This document shows positions 48,701-60,700 of a stretch of 64,000 nucleotides of DNA, piece by piece. Both the position numbers and the translations under genes were made by a program. Source of the stretch: Gorsachius magnificus. Its lineage: Eukaryota > Chordata > Aves > Pelecaniformes > Ardeidae. The notes under the pieces are model-generated. The model searched no databases and was not told where the DNA came from. It was given only the letters and a program-made list of their open reading frames with translations. Each line of letters starts with the position of its first letter. Within the stretch, counting starts at the first letter, position 1. The stretch is from the NCBI GenBank assembly GCA_034008185.1, contig CM067086.1, positions 1,550,001-1,614,000 on the forward strand, given 5' to 3'.

Positions 48701-51700
48701 TGCTTGGAAAACACCAAGCACAAATGAGTTGGCACTTGCCAGTATCTTGAGACCTCTCTCCTGTCCCTGGACAGGGGAGGGGGGCACACCTTTTCCCAGA
48801 GCATCTTCGCTTACCTCCAGGATTTCATCCTTAAGCACTGAGAGTTCATTGGCATTTCGCGCGGTGAAATCATAGCGGATTTTGGCATATCTCTTCGGCA
48901 GAGCCATTCCCTGTGCCTCAAAATTCCTGCAGGAGAAAAAAAAAAAGGAGTTTTAATGGAGGCCTATCTAATAACCAGGGCAACATAGGTTCATTGGCAA
49001 AAGAGAAGTGGTGAAGACTGTGTGCCAGTGAAGGCAGAGAGACGTTTGTTTTAGGAGGGGGCAGTGCCTCTTTGATACTCTGTTGTGAGGAAGATTTTCA
49101 CCCCTCATTTTAGTGAAATACCCTGTGTTGGGGGAAAAAAAAGGAAAAAAAAAAAAGCAGTAGGGCTGTTTGGTTAGTGGCCTTGCTGGGGGACTGTGAA
49201 GCTGCTGCTTTCAGGGTGGAAGAAGAGACTTCTTCCCCTGTCAGTGCTGCTTGGCTGCAGCAAGGACTGGGGAGACTGACAAAGCACAAACAACATCCTC
49301 TGATTGTACCTCCTGTGAAAAATAAGCGTGGAACCCTTGTGTCCTGATAAGGGGCAACAACTGCTCTGTATGCCAGAACAGGGGAAGAACAGGCACTAGC
49401 GCTAGGAGAAAGGGTATTGAAAAATGAGCGTAGGTAGAACTGACTGGAAATGTGTGCTTTTTCATCAGGCAATGAATGCTGAGCTACTGAAACAGAATTC
49501 TGCGCGGTCCCAGAAAAAGTGAGTTTGAGTGTTTCTATTCTAAGATACCTTTGGGGGAAAAAGGGACGTGTTCAAGTATTTTGCTTGGGAATTTCTGACA
49601 CAAGAATATATGGCTTTTGGTGTTGAACTGACTTTTCATTTGGAGAGGCACAAAATAAATATGGTAGATTGTCAAAAATAGAAAATAGTGGGAAAAGTGC
49701 AATGAAAGGTTTCCTTTGACCCAAACTGAAATGGCTTATGTTTTCATAGTTTGTTGGTTTTATTTTTTTTTTTTGCCTGGCTTTGGGAAATTTTGTAGAT
49801 CTCATCTTTTTCTCCTCTGGTTAGGATGGGTGCAGTGTATTTATTTTTTAATTCCAAAAATGTTTGCAGTATGGAAAAACTGTCTTGCCTTGTTGTTGTG
49901 TAAGGGCAGGTAGAAGCTACTTTAATGCACCTTCTATGGATCTTTCTGCTTATGACTTGCAACCTGTACAGCTACCCAGTGCAGAAGACTCCCGGGTGCT
50001 GTATTCACGGTGGGCATGCCAACAGGGGGTCAGGTTCTCCTCCAGTTTATGCTATGTTCTGTGTAACTTGGTGAAGCCAGTGCTTCCAGCACTACTTGCA
50101 ACTATGTTTTTTAGCCTGATGTTTTTCCATTGATGAGTTCTTGGGTTCAGTCAGTGATTTTAAATCTATGATCTGTGGAAACTTGGCTCTTTGTGGACTG
50201 CTTCTGAGGCAGCTGTAAATCCTGACTTTGAAAACCAAGCCCATTTTAGTTCATTTTACTATCTTTATTAGATAACTTGGTGGTCTGAAAAAGGTTGAAA
50301 CACTGGCTCAGTGGTTTGATGATATGCCTATGGCTGTAGTGCTTTCTTTAGCTTGCTTGATTTGGGACAACTCTTGGTCAAGTTACAGTCATGTGCAATA
50401 CATAAGTTGTGTGTCTGCAGTGGGGGAGAGCTCGGAGCAGACTCAGACAGATTGAATCCACCAGTCAAGAAAGGGAGTGGTGGCCTTCCCCAGCAGTGCC
50501 CTGAAGGCAGGGAGGGGGAGGAAAGCAGAGTGAGGTAGAAGTGACTTCTTTTGTAGCATTCCAGAAGGTAAATGAGTCATGAGGAAAGAGGTGACAGCTG
50601 GAGGAGTTTGAGGTTAATGTGTACTTTGCATGCACCTAAGTTTTACACAAGTGACCTTTGCTGATCATTGTAATAATCCTTGGGACTTTCATGAGAGTTC
50701 TCTGCAGCCAAAAGCCCTGGTGTAAATAATACTGATGCATGGGTATTTTTGTTAATATAGTGTCTCTTGGTTAGAAAGCTAGTTCAAACGATCCTGAAAA
50801 AAACATGAGTACAGCAGGAAGTATGTCTGTCCCAGGACTGTGATCTTGGCAAACATCTGGGCAGACTTGGCTGAGGTCTGCTCTGGATTGAAGAAGGCGT
50901 CTAAGCACATTCTCAATTTTAGCATCTGCTCCAGTGCTCTTAACTTTGATGTTTTTTCCTTAAACATTATCCACAGGGAAATCTTGCTGTTGACAATCTG
51001 AAAGGTAGGTAAAATGTACAGCACCTATCCCAGGAGAAAAGAGATCCTCATCTACTCTTAGAACTACATGGTAGTTAGGCTGGGTGGGTCTCAGGGGAAC
51101 GGTCACCTCTGTAAAAAGGCACGCTGTTTAATTTGTATGCCAGGACTCAACTGCTTATAATTTGCCTGTGCTGAGACTAACAGATGAAAATGTTTCCTTA
51201 TGTGCATTGTCTACCAGTTGCTAAAGATAGACTTAAATGTTCTCATGTAAACTAAGTTGTTCTTCATAACCTCACTGAGACAAATGGAGTTGGGGAAGAG
51301 AATTTGTTATCGTAATTCTTTCCCTACTCAACACTGTGTCTGTACCATTTTATGCTCCCACCAGGATCTTTGATGGGCTGAATGGGAAGAATACGTTCTT
51401 TTGCTGATGTAATTGGATTTAAAGTATTTTACTGTGAATTTGAACTTTTTTGTAGTGGTAGAGTTTATAAATCTTTTAAATTAGAACATAAACCCATGAA
51501 AAAACAGTCTGGCTTGAAGGTTGTGTTTTTTTTTTTTCCCAGTCTAGAGCTGGCTACAGAAAAGTGCATGGTTATGTGCTTTTCTGGGTCTGGATATCCA
51601 GCGTTTAAAGATTTGAAGTTGATAACTTCATGTCAAATCATTGCAAAGCAGAGTATGGCAGAGAATTCATTTGCAACTTGAGAAGAGTTTGTTGAAACTG

Positions 51701-54700
51701 AGAGATGTTGGGGAAAATTTCAAAGGCGTAAACTCACATAAACAAGCAAGTAGATGAAAAGCCTCTAAACTTTGAACCAAAAGTACTGTCATAAAGATTT
51801 TATACCACTGAGTAACTGGTGATAGAAAACTAGCAGCAGGGCAGAGTGTTTGGTTAAATTGTGAAAGAGCCATCTTTCCCTTGGAAAAAAGCCTGAGGCA
51901 AAGGGGTGGCCTGGTTGGGTCTGGGTTGGGAACTGAACTTTCCAAAACTTCTGAAGAAAGGGGAGGGGTGTTTTTTTTTTTTTTTCCACTTTTCTGGATT
52001 TATCTCATTAAGAAGAGTTGTCTGAAATCAATGCCCTGTCAGTTTTCTGATGGAGAGATGGGCAAGGCTGGAAACACATTCTGGTTTTATTCAGCCCCTA
52101 ATAAATGTTTTTCCCTTTGGTTGTGTCTAAAAGCAAAAGGAGGAGCTGCTGCCTCCAGTGAAACAAAATGGCACTGCCTCAGTTAAAACGTTTCCCATGT
52201 GGTGTTGCTGAGGTCAGGCTGCTCCTTCCCAGCACTGTGTTTTTTCAACAGCAGAAAGCTTGCGTGTTCTCGTGCCTTAGTACCGATTCCTCCTATAAGC
52301 ATGTTCTTTCTATGCAAGCTGTTGTGGCTTTAGGATGAATGGAGAGAACTTCTCTAAACGTATGGAGAACAAAAGCGCAGCACCATATATTTCGCATGTG
52401 ATCCTAAACACCACTTTGGTGGCTGATGTCATGAAACAAGACATACTGATTGACCAATGAAGTCAGTCAATATTTTTGTCTCTTGTGGTGGAAAACACAT
52501 GTAAGCCATTTCCTTGGAGACCTGCTGCTGATTAAAAAGCAGGCAGTGTTTACATGAATAATCCCTCGCCTGCTTTTGAGTTCTCTTGATCTTGTTAACA
52601 AGTCTGAATTAATAATGGCAGAGAGTTATCTACCAGGACACAAAATATTCTGGTGGCAAGATATGTTGCAGTGGGTGCTTACGAGGTAGGAGCCCAGGTG
52701 CCATTGCCCAGGGGGGTGCTGATACGTTACCTATTTACATGCTGAGTTACGTTCTGTTTAAAGGCATCCACAGCTTGTGTCTGATCACTGGGCTGGCCGC
52801 GCTTGAGTGAGGAGTTACGGTAAGGATATCCATTGGCTGATGATAGCTGGAAAGGTAAAAATGAAGTCAGTGTTACTAGGAAAGGGGAAAGCTGTATCAG
52901 AAAAAATGGGAGCAAGTAGTAGATGAATCATGGTGTGGAAGCTTTTGGTCATGATGAGGTGCACACCAAAGAAATGTTCTTTGGGCAAACCTGTGGAGCT
53001 CAGTTACAGTACAGTAAAGATAATTCCTGTTGGTCAGGAGGTGAGGCTGATTATTGCTGTCTTTTTCTGGCCTTATTTTCTTATTTAACTGGAGCGACCA
53101 GATCCAACTGAGTTTTGAGCTGACCACTTGTTATGCACCACCACAAACTCCACAGATCCATCTCTCACTCTGAAGAAGGGGGAGGGAGAGGGAAAAGAAG
53201 AGAGGATGACCGAGGGCATGAGACTAACCTCTTCTTGCAAGTGTCCGATGTCTATTTCCCAGGGAGCTCCACGGAATATTTCCATGGGTGGTTCCCAGCC
53301 ATTGCGAAATTTGGGGATGTAGGTGGGGATGTTTGCTTCTCGGGGCCATTCAGCTCTAGGACATGAAGCAGGGTGAGAGTCACAAGGAACATGTCTCTGA
53401 AAGCGTGTTGGGGAGAAGCAGGACATCGGGGCATCCTTCACCCTCCGACACCACTCTAAAATCAAGCATCCTGTCTGCCTTTCTCAAGAGCTTAGGGAAC
53501 CTGGTGAGATGGCAGCTTTGTCCTCACCTGGATCTGGTCCATGTCTCTCCCAGGGAGTCCCAGAGGTTTATCTCTTTTGGTGTCAGGTGTCCTCTGAGGA
53601 AATCTGTGGCGTCCTTAGAAAGCAGTGGGCTGACGACAGACCTGGCAAGCTCAGGGCCACCACAGCTACTGACAATCTGGATTACACACAAACACACACA
53701 AATGTGAGAGATTTTGGAGGAAGTGTTCAACACATCAAACCAGCACACACACAAAGGAGCAGAAATCAAAACTGGAAAAATCAGTGGCTCTGATCCTTCG
53801 GAGTGTCTATGCCTGCCCACTCCAAATGAAGCCAGCGTACCCCCCATGGTTAGTACCTCTAAAACCAGGCTAATTCACATCAGCTTTGCACTTCCAAAGT
53901 TCTCCTCTATGCCTTCCTATATAAGGGTGAGGTTTCACAACACAGATAGACTAAATTAAGGGTTTGCTGCTACCCTAAGCATCACCTTATTATCCTTGCA
54001 CTGCACTGGTAGTACTTGATTGGCAGATTTTATTAAGAAAAGGCAAATGGTCAAATAAGGCAAATAGTTCCTGACTAAGTTCTCTGAGGTATAAAGTGGG
54101 AGCCAGAGGGCAAGCCTTCATGACAAGGAATGGCCTGACTCCAGTTGGCAGCAGCTAATCCTTGGATCAGCTCAGTTGTCTCAAGAAACATCAACCTAAA
54201 TCTCTGAAGAAGAGTGGACAGTTCAGAGGAATGCAAGAATTTTTCTACTGGAGTCAAAGCAAGGTCTGATCTAAAAATAAGCTGTTGTTAGAGACAGTAT
54301 ATATTGCAAGCTGGCACTTTGAAAAGTGGAAAATCACTTGGTATTTCTGTGTCCCTTCTGGCATCTTTTTCAAGTTGGATTTCTGCTTCCTATTTTCAGT
54401 GCAAATAGTGAGCCATGTTTGCTTGAAGGCAAGATCGGGCAGATTCCCAATGGGAACCAAGCTTGCACATTTGTTCACAGTAAGTCTTTGTTAATAGGGT
54501 GGAAAGATTCATCTTTGCTAGGGTTTGTGTATTTAGTTCAAGCTGGAAATTGGATCAGAGGCCAGAAACGCTGGTGGTGTTGCTTCTGCACTTTACTGAG
54601 AAAGAAGACTGCTCACAACTGGCTAAAGCTCACTCTTCTGCGTAATCTGCCTGCCAGTGCGAGACCAACATTAGAAATAAAAAGCAAGTTCACGGTGAAA

Positions 54701-57700
54701 CCTGTGAATCGGGATTACCAGTTCCAGTGGCCCAAATAGGAAATGCACCAACTCTGAAGCGCTGGGGTTCTGGATGTGCTTTCTCAGTTTGGCCTGAAAA
54801 GAGAAAGGAAGCCCAGTTTAATCCTAACCTGATTTTGCCTTCTCTTTTCTGTCATGTGGAGGGATTGTTGCTGACTGGTGTTTGCCACAGTTAATAACGC
54901 AGCCTGGAAAGTAAGGAAATTTTCAACGGTGCACTTGAAATCAGGGAAGAACAGTATGTGATTGGGGAGTAGGAATTGATCAGTTTTAGGTCATTTCTAT
55001 TTTGTGTCCATTTCTAGGAGCGTTGAATTTCAGGAGGGGTGGAGTACCTACTCTGTTAAAACCAGTCCCTTTGAAGCTATTATGAGCAGAAGCAGAAAAC
55101 CTTGGCTTATTTTGAAAGTCTTAGTGAGGAAGGGACAGGTCTATTGCTTCTGACTCTTGCAAAGTTGAAATCCCACTAGTTCTCATGGAACAAATGTTTT
55201 GTGGGATCCCTCAGCAAATTGCTGACAAGGAAAAATCTCTACCAAGGTCTTGCCTGTGGCACCTAGAGCTACCCTGGCCGCTGAAATGCTTGGTATTTGG
55301 AGTAGACTGTGGTGGGATGGAGGAACACATGGTTAGGATTACTTTACTGTAAGAATTGCATTTCATTAACAGCAATCAGCTAATCTGTGGTGAGAAACCA
55401 CTTCAGTTTGTGCTTCCGTTCAGCTCTTTCATGTGTCCTGTGCTACTGGCATTGCTGCAATGGAAAACAGACTCCCTCCTCCCTACTGAAATGCAAAGCA
55501 TTTTAAATGCTGGTGATTAAACATTAATGTGGAGTGGAAAGTGTGAAATAACCGACAGCAACAAGGTGACTAAATGAAATGGCACTTCACAAGGAGTTTG
55601 CAGCCACGTGGCAGCAGTGCTGGGGCAGACATGGCAGATTCCCCACTCTCCTTCTTACTTGCCCCGGCCTCTTGCCAGGAGAGCAGCAAAGTCCAGCACC
55701 TGAGTGCAGGGAGAGCTCAGGCAGGTGAATGCATTTCCTACGTGTTAACTCCTGCGCCACAGACAGGGAAGCAGCAGTAGTGCTGAGCTTGGGGGCTGCG
55801 TGCCAGAGTATTTGCACAGATCCACAGCCTGCAAGGGGCACTTGCAGCTGCATCGTGTGATTGGCAGTGGCCAGGGTAGGACACTAGCTCCAGCCCAGAC
55901 TGTGCTGCAACTAAGGGTTTCGCTGACCATGCTGACTCCACTGAATGGGTCTCAGCTGTGACAGTGGTCAGAAAGGGCTGGGAGGTGACAGCCAGGCTGG
56001 GATTTCTTTATGCTTGGAGAATCCTCAGCTGTTTCTTCAGGGAAGCTAACATCCCGCTGTGGATGTGTGGCATAGCCTTAGCGGGGCGCCTGATTTTGGT
56101 TTGTGCAAGAGCAGTGAATGCTCACCAGGGCTGCCACCTCCAAGACTCAGTTCTGGTCCTGAGCAGGCAAAAATTATGCATATTTGGTTCTAGAAGAAAA
56201 GGTTGGAGCTTGGTGTTCTGCATTAAGGTTGTTTACAATCTCTGTGGTTTTCTTACTAATAACGTCTCGGGAAGGGTCTTGTTAGGCTGTGTTCTCTGGG
56301 CAAGTTTGGTCAGAACTGACAGAATTTCCTTCTGGCTCATTACCCTCCTGGTCTCGCATACTTCACTAAGCGGAGCTGGCAGCACTGGGAACATCTTTAT
56401 GCTTCTGCTTTTCATCCCCTTCTTAAGACGGCAGCTCCTCCGGGGGAGAAAGAGAGGAGGAGCAAGGAATCTCAGAGCAATGAGGGACACCAGTTATTGT
56501 TAACCAGAGACTTTCCAGGCCCCTGGCTGAGGCCACTTTACAGCTGCTCTGTAGACAGAATCGGATGAGAACAATTTAAAGTAGATAAGACTTTTATTTT
56601 CTTTTTTAACATTTGCAGTCCTCTGTTTTATGCCTTGTAAGGATAACCAGGACTACAGCTCTCGGGAAAACTACCCAGACTTTTAAATGCCGCAAGCAGA
56701 AGTGAATATCTAGAGTAGAGATGTCCATATAAGCCTAAGGTTAGACATTAGGAAAAAGTTCTTCACAGAAGGGGCTATCAGGCACTGGAAGGGGCTGCCC
56801 AGGGAAGGGGTCAAGTCCTCATCCCTGGGGGTATTTAACAGCCAGGTAGACGTGGTGCTTAGGGACAGGGTTTAGTGGTGGGATGGCAGGGTTAGGGGAA
56901 CGGTTGGGCTGGGGGAGCTTAAAGGGCTTTTCCAACCTAAACGATTCTATGATCCTTTCACAGCTATCAGCAAGGTGGGCACAGCAGTTCTTGGCTCTCT
57001 AAGCTCACAGCTTCACGAATGCTTTAGTTGGGCCAATATCTGAAGAGAGATCCAGTCATTGCAAGGACCCTGGCTGCTCAGTCCCATCCTGGACTTTACG
57101 CTTCTAGTTGCAGTCTAACAACTTGGCCGAAGAAACCTGCACAAGCCTGACACAATGTTTGTTCTGGACTCTGAATAATCTGGGATTCACACCTTTGTCC
57201 CTTGATAGCATTTTCAGTTCAAATTTCACTTTAAATGCTTACTCTTGTGATATCTGGGAAAAAGCCCTGTCACTGCATGGGACGAAAATACCCTCTGTGT
57301 CTTACCAAGAGGTTAAAAGCCAGTTTGGTTTTCTGGAAGCAGTCGATGAACTCGGCCTCACTTGGGGGTCTTGCTCGAAGAGTCAGCATGCCCTCTTTTA
57401 TGAGAAGGTGGAGAGAAAGACACTTTAATTAGAGCATCCCTTTTCAGGAGAGTTTAATTTGCTGGCATGCAGAAGACACAGCAATAAAGGGTGCTGAGAC
57501 TAGAACTACTAAAAATCAAGGGTTCAAGAAAACAAAAAGTCTTCCTCTGTGTTTCAGGCTCCAGTAGGCTCTGTGTGCTCTACTAGAAGTCCCCACAGAC
57601 CAGTGGCAACTTCCAAACTGGTATAGCTGCCATACTGGGTCCATAGCCATGCTGCTTCATCAACCTGGCCTTGCTGGCGTGTAAACTGAGGTCTCCTCCC

Positions 57701-60700
57701 AACCTTCACCCCTGCCCATGTTCCCCATTTGTTCAAACTGTTGCACTGTACCTGCTGGTCCTTTCTTCTTGTTCTTCTTCCCTTTCTTCCTTTGGTTGAG
57801 CTGTTTGAATGCCTCTGCAGCCTTCTGAAGCCTGGCGACGAACACTTCGATGTCATCCAGAGTGCAGTTCAGGATTTGCTGTGAGGACAGAAATGCAACA
57901 AAGCAAGGTGAAAGAGAGCCCAAACTGCACACCCCAATCCCAGAGCATGCCGTTCTGTGCCTGCTTCATTTCCTGGAGGAATGCACAGGAATGGAGAATC
58001 CAGGCATGAAATTAAGCTGAATTCGTCACTTTCCAAACAGAAAGCTGTGCCTGGTTGTGTGCTGTACTTATCAAAGTGGCAAGTGACCCCGCTAATGGAC
58101 ATCTGGAAAATAACCCCAAGACCAGACTGTGTGCTGGGGAGGAGCAGACCTTCTGAAATCAGCAGAGCTACCTCAGGTCAAAGGAGATTGCAACTGACCC
58201 AGCGATGGAGCTTTACTTTTGTTTGCCTTGTATTTATGAACTGTAGACGATCAGTTTAACAATGACTTAGACTATGCATAAAATGTCTGCTCATGGAGGA
58301 GCCCCTTGCTTCCTTCCTCTCTTGTCTCTCTCCTTCTGCCTATTGACTGACACCGTTCTTGCTACCAACCGTTTCTTTTTCAATCTTCTGTGCTAAGATG
58401 GCTCGGGACTCTTCGTGGTCGTGAGAGCTGGAGCTTCGTCGTTCATAGTCTGCAAAAAGGGAGGGAGAGAAAAATATATTTATTATCAGAGGTTGAAAAT
58501 AGGCTCTATTAAATGCGGGGGGACCTGTGGGATGGTAACTCCCAGCTTGGTTGTTTATTCTGGGTTATGAGAGCACCTCAGGAGATAACAAAGAGCAGGA
58601 GCTGATCAAAGTTGCCGATTAAATCTTCCAAGGTCACAGCACCTGCCCACCAACACTCTGTGTTGATATGCTGCCTGTTTTCAAATGTAAGCAGCGAATG
58701 AATCGTGAAAAGCATCGAGCTGTCAGCTACGGGCAGAGACCTGCAAGCCCCGGTCTCCGGATGCTGTGAGTCGCTGACTCCTTTGCCTTCGATACATCTA
58801 AGCTGACTGACGCCCGCAGAGGAGCTGAAGAGCCACCACGCACATTGCAGGGCACTCCATGCGTATGTAAAGCACGATTAGATTAACTCCCACTCTCCCT
58901 TCTAACCTCCAGCTCCCCACAGGAGCCTTCCTTGTCCCAGAGGTACCAGTTGAACGAATTAGTAGTTGAGAAAGAAGAAATAAGACGTGGAAGTGAATGC
59001 AACTGTCACTTGCTAGAAAGCAGTGTACCAGGAGTTCTGCATGACTGATGTTCAGGCACGTCCATGCACAAATCAGCATTTTTGTACAAACTCTTGTGTG
59101 ATCTCTCAAGTGTTTTTAATGGGAGTTAAAAAAAAATCCTCCTGCAATTAAAAAACCCCACAAGGCCCCTCCCAGCTTCCAGAAGACAGACACTCAGTGA
59201 GGGGGTGGTATTTCAGTGTAAACAACTGCTCGGGTGGCCTCCTGTGAAAAGAGTAAGGTGTCAGCTCAGTGAAATGGGGTTTGAAAGGGCTGGCACAGCA
59301 GGTGTTTGGACAGCAGGATAATATAAAGTGGGAGAACTGGGGAAGGCAGTTTTGGCAAAGGACTGTGAAAAATGTACGTCCTCTTTAAGTGTTAAGATTT
59401 GGTGACTAGTTTTGACAGGTTTTGTAGAAAAAGCAATAAGGCGTGTTTCAAAGGAGAAGCGATCTTGGCGAGCAAGCGTGAGTCAAGGCCTTCTCCTGTC
59501 ACCTGCTTTCATGCCAGGCTCTGTGTCCTCAGATCCAGAAATCCTGCCTGGGTAAATTCCCAGCTCTGCTGATGTAAGCAGCGGACTTAAAGGTTTATGC
59601 TAAGCATCTTGGGAAGGGCAGAGTTAAGGGTGGCCATAGCATTAAAAACTGCTGTGCATCAGAACATAGATGGTACATGGTCCAGCTCTGAAATGGAGAT
59701 CTTATTTTCCCTATGCAAAACTGGACCTGAAAGAGGCTCTCTGTTCAGGAGCCCAGAGCAGCTGCTTGGCTTCAGATCCCATCCTGGGGAAATGTGTGTT
59801 TTCTCTCCTCAGCTGGTGTTTGGAGTTTCTTATAGTATCCCAATTACGTATTTTCCTTGAACCTAGAAATTAATCCTAAGAGAAGGTGGTACAATAGGCA
59901 GTGATAAGAAAGGCTTACAGTTTGCTTATCACTTTAGTCAATTTGAGCTTTTATCAGAGAAAAAGCTTATTTCTGTTACTACTTTTTCCAAAGAGAAATA
60001 TAAGCTTTCTCAAACCAGCTCAAACAGGCTGGAGTCAGGATGGTTTTGGCATAAGATTTTAGATTAGCACATGAGAAAAGTGCATTCAGATCTGCATTTT
60101 CACTCTCAGCTCTAGGAGAATTCATGAAGACCACTTGATTTCCAAGGGTGAAATCTTGGCTCGTGTGAAGTCAGCAGAGCCAGGAATTTGCTTTGCTGAC
60201 CAGGTCTGTCTTGTCTGTACGTTTTAAGATCGCTGGTGCCTGGTCCAAACTTTATGTGATGGCTCAGTTTTATGAGGGGCTTTTATGTCTTCTGGGAATT
60301 TCAGTATCCCCAAAATACAGATGTTGTTACAAGGGATTCCTAGGAGCTTTGATGCATTGAGCTGTCATTAAGCAGAAGATGCCTGCTGCTAACCCAGTGG
60401 GTACAAATATTTGCTGTGGCTCAATTTTTAGGCATTTATGAAGCACAGCCAGAGATGCCACAAAATGTTGTGCCTTTGGTTTGTGTCTGTGTTGCATTAT
60501 AACATAGTGAAAAACCACTGGCCTTCCCTTTGCTCTAGCAATACAGGGCCTGAAACAACCACAAGCCATTTCAGGAGGGTTGGCTGGCTGCGCTAACTAG
60601 TCCCCTGTCCCCAGGACAGACTTGCGGAGTGCTCCCAGTACCTGGATCATGTTGGGAAGGGGGTGCCACCCGGTTCCTGTTCATTGCTGAACCTCGCATG

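Noticed and set aside
55958..56503. 181-codon plus-strand open frame with hydrophobic segments
   Set aside because: It lies inside an EPS8L2 intron, has no known domain and no promoter or splice support.
57108..57428. 106-codon plus-strand open frame
   Set aside because: It overlaps and is antisense to the conserved EPS8L2 exon at 57306-57394. It is a shadow frame.
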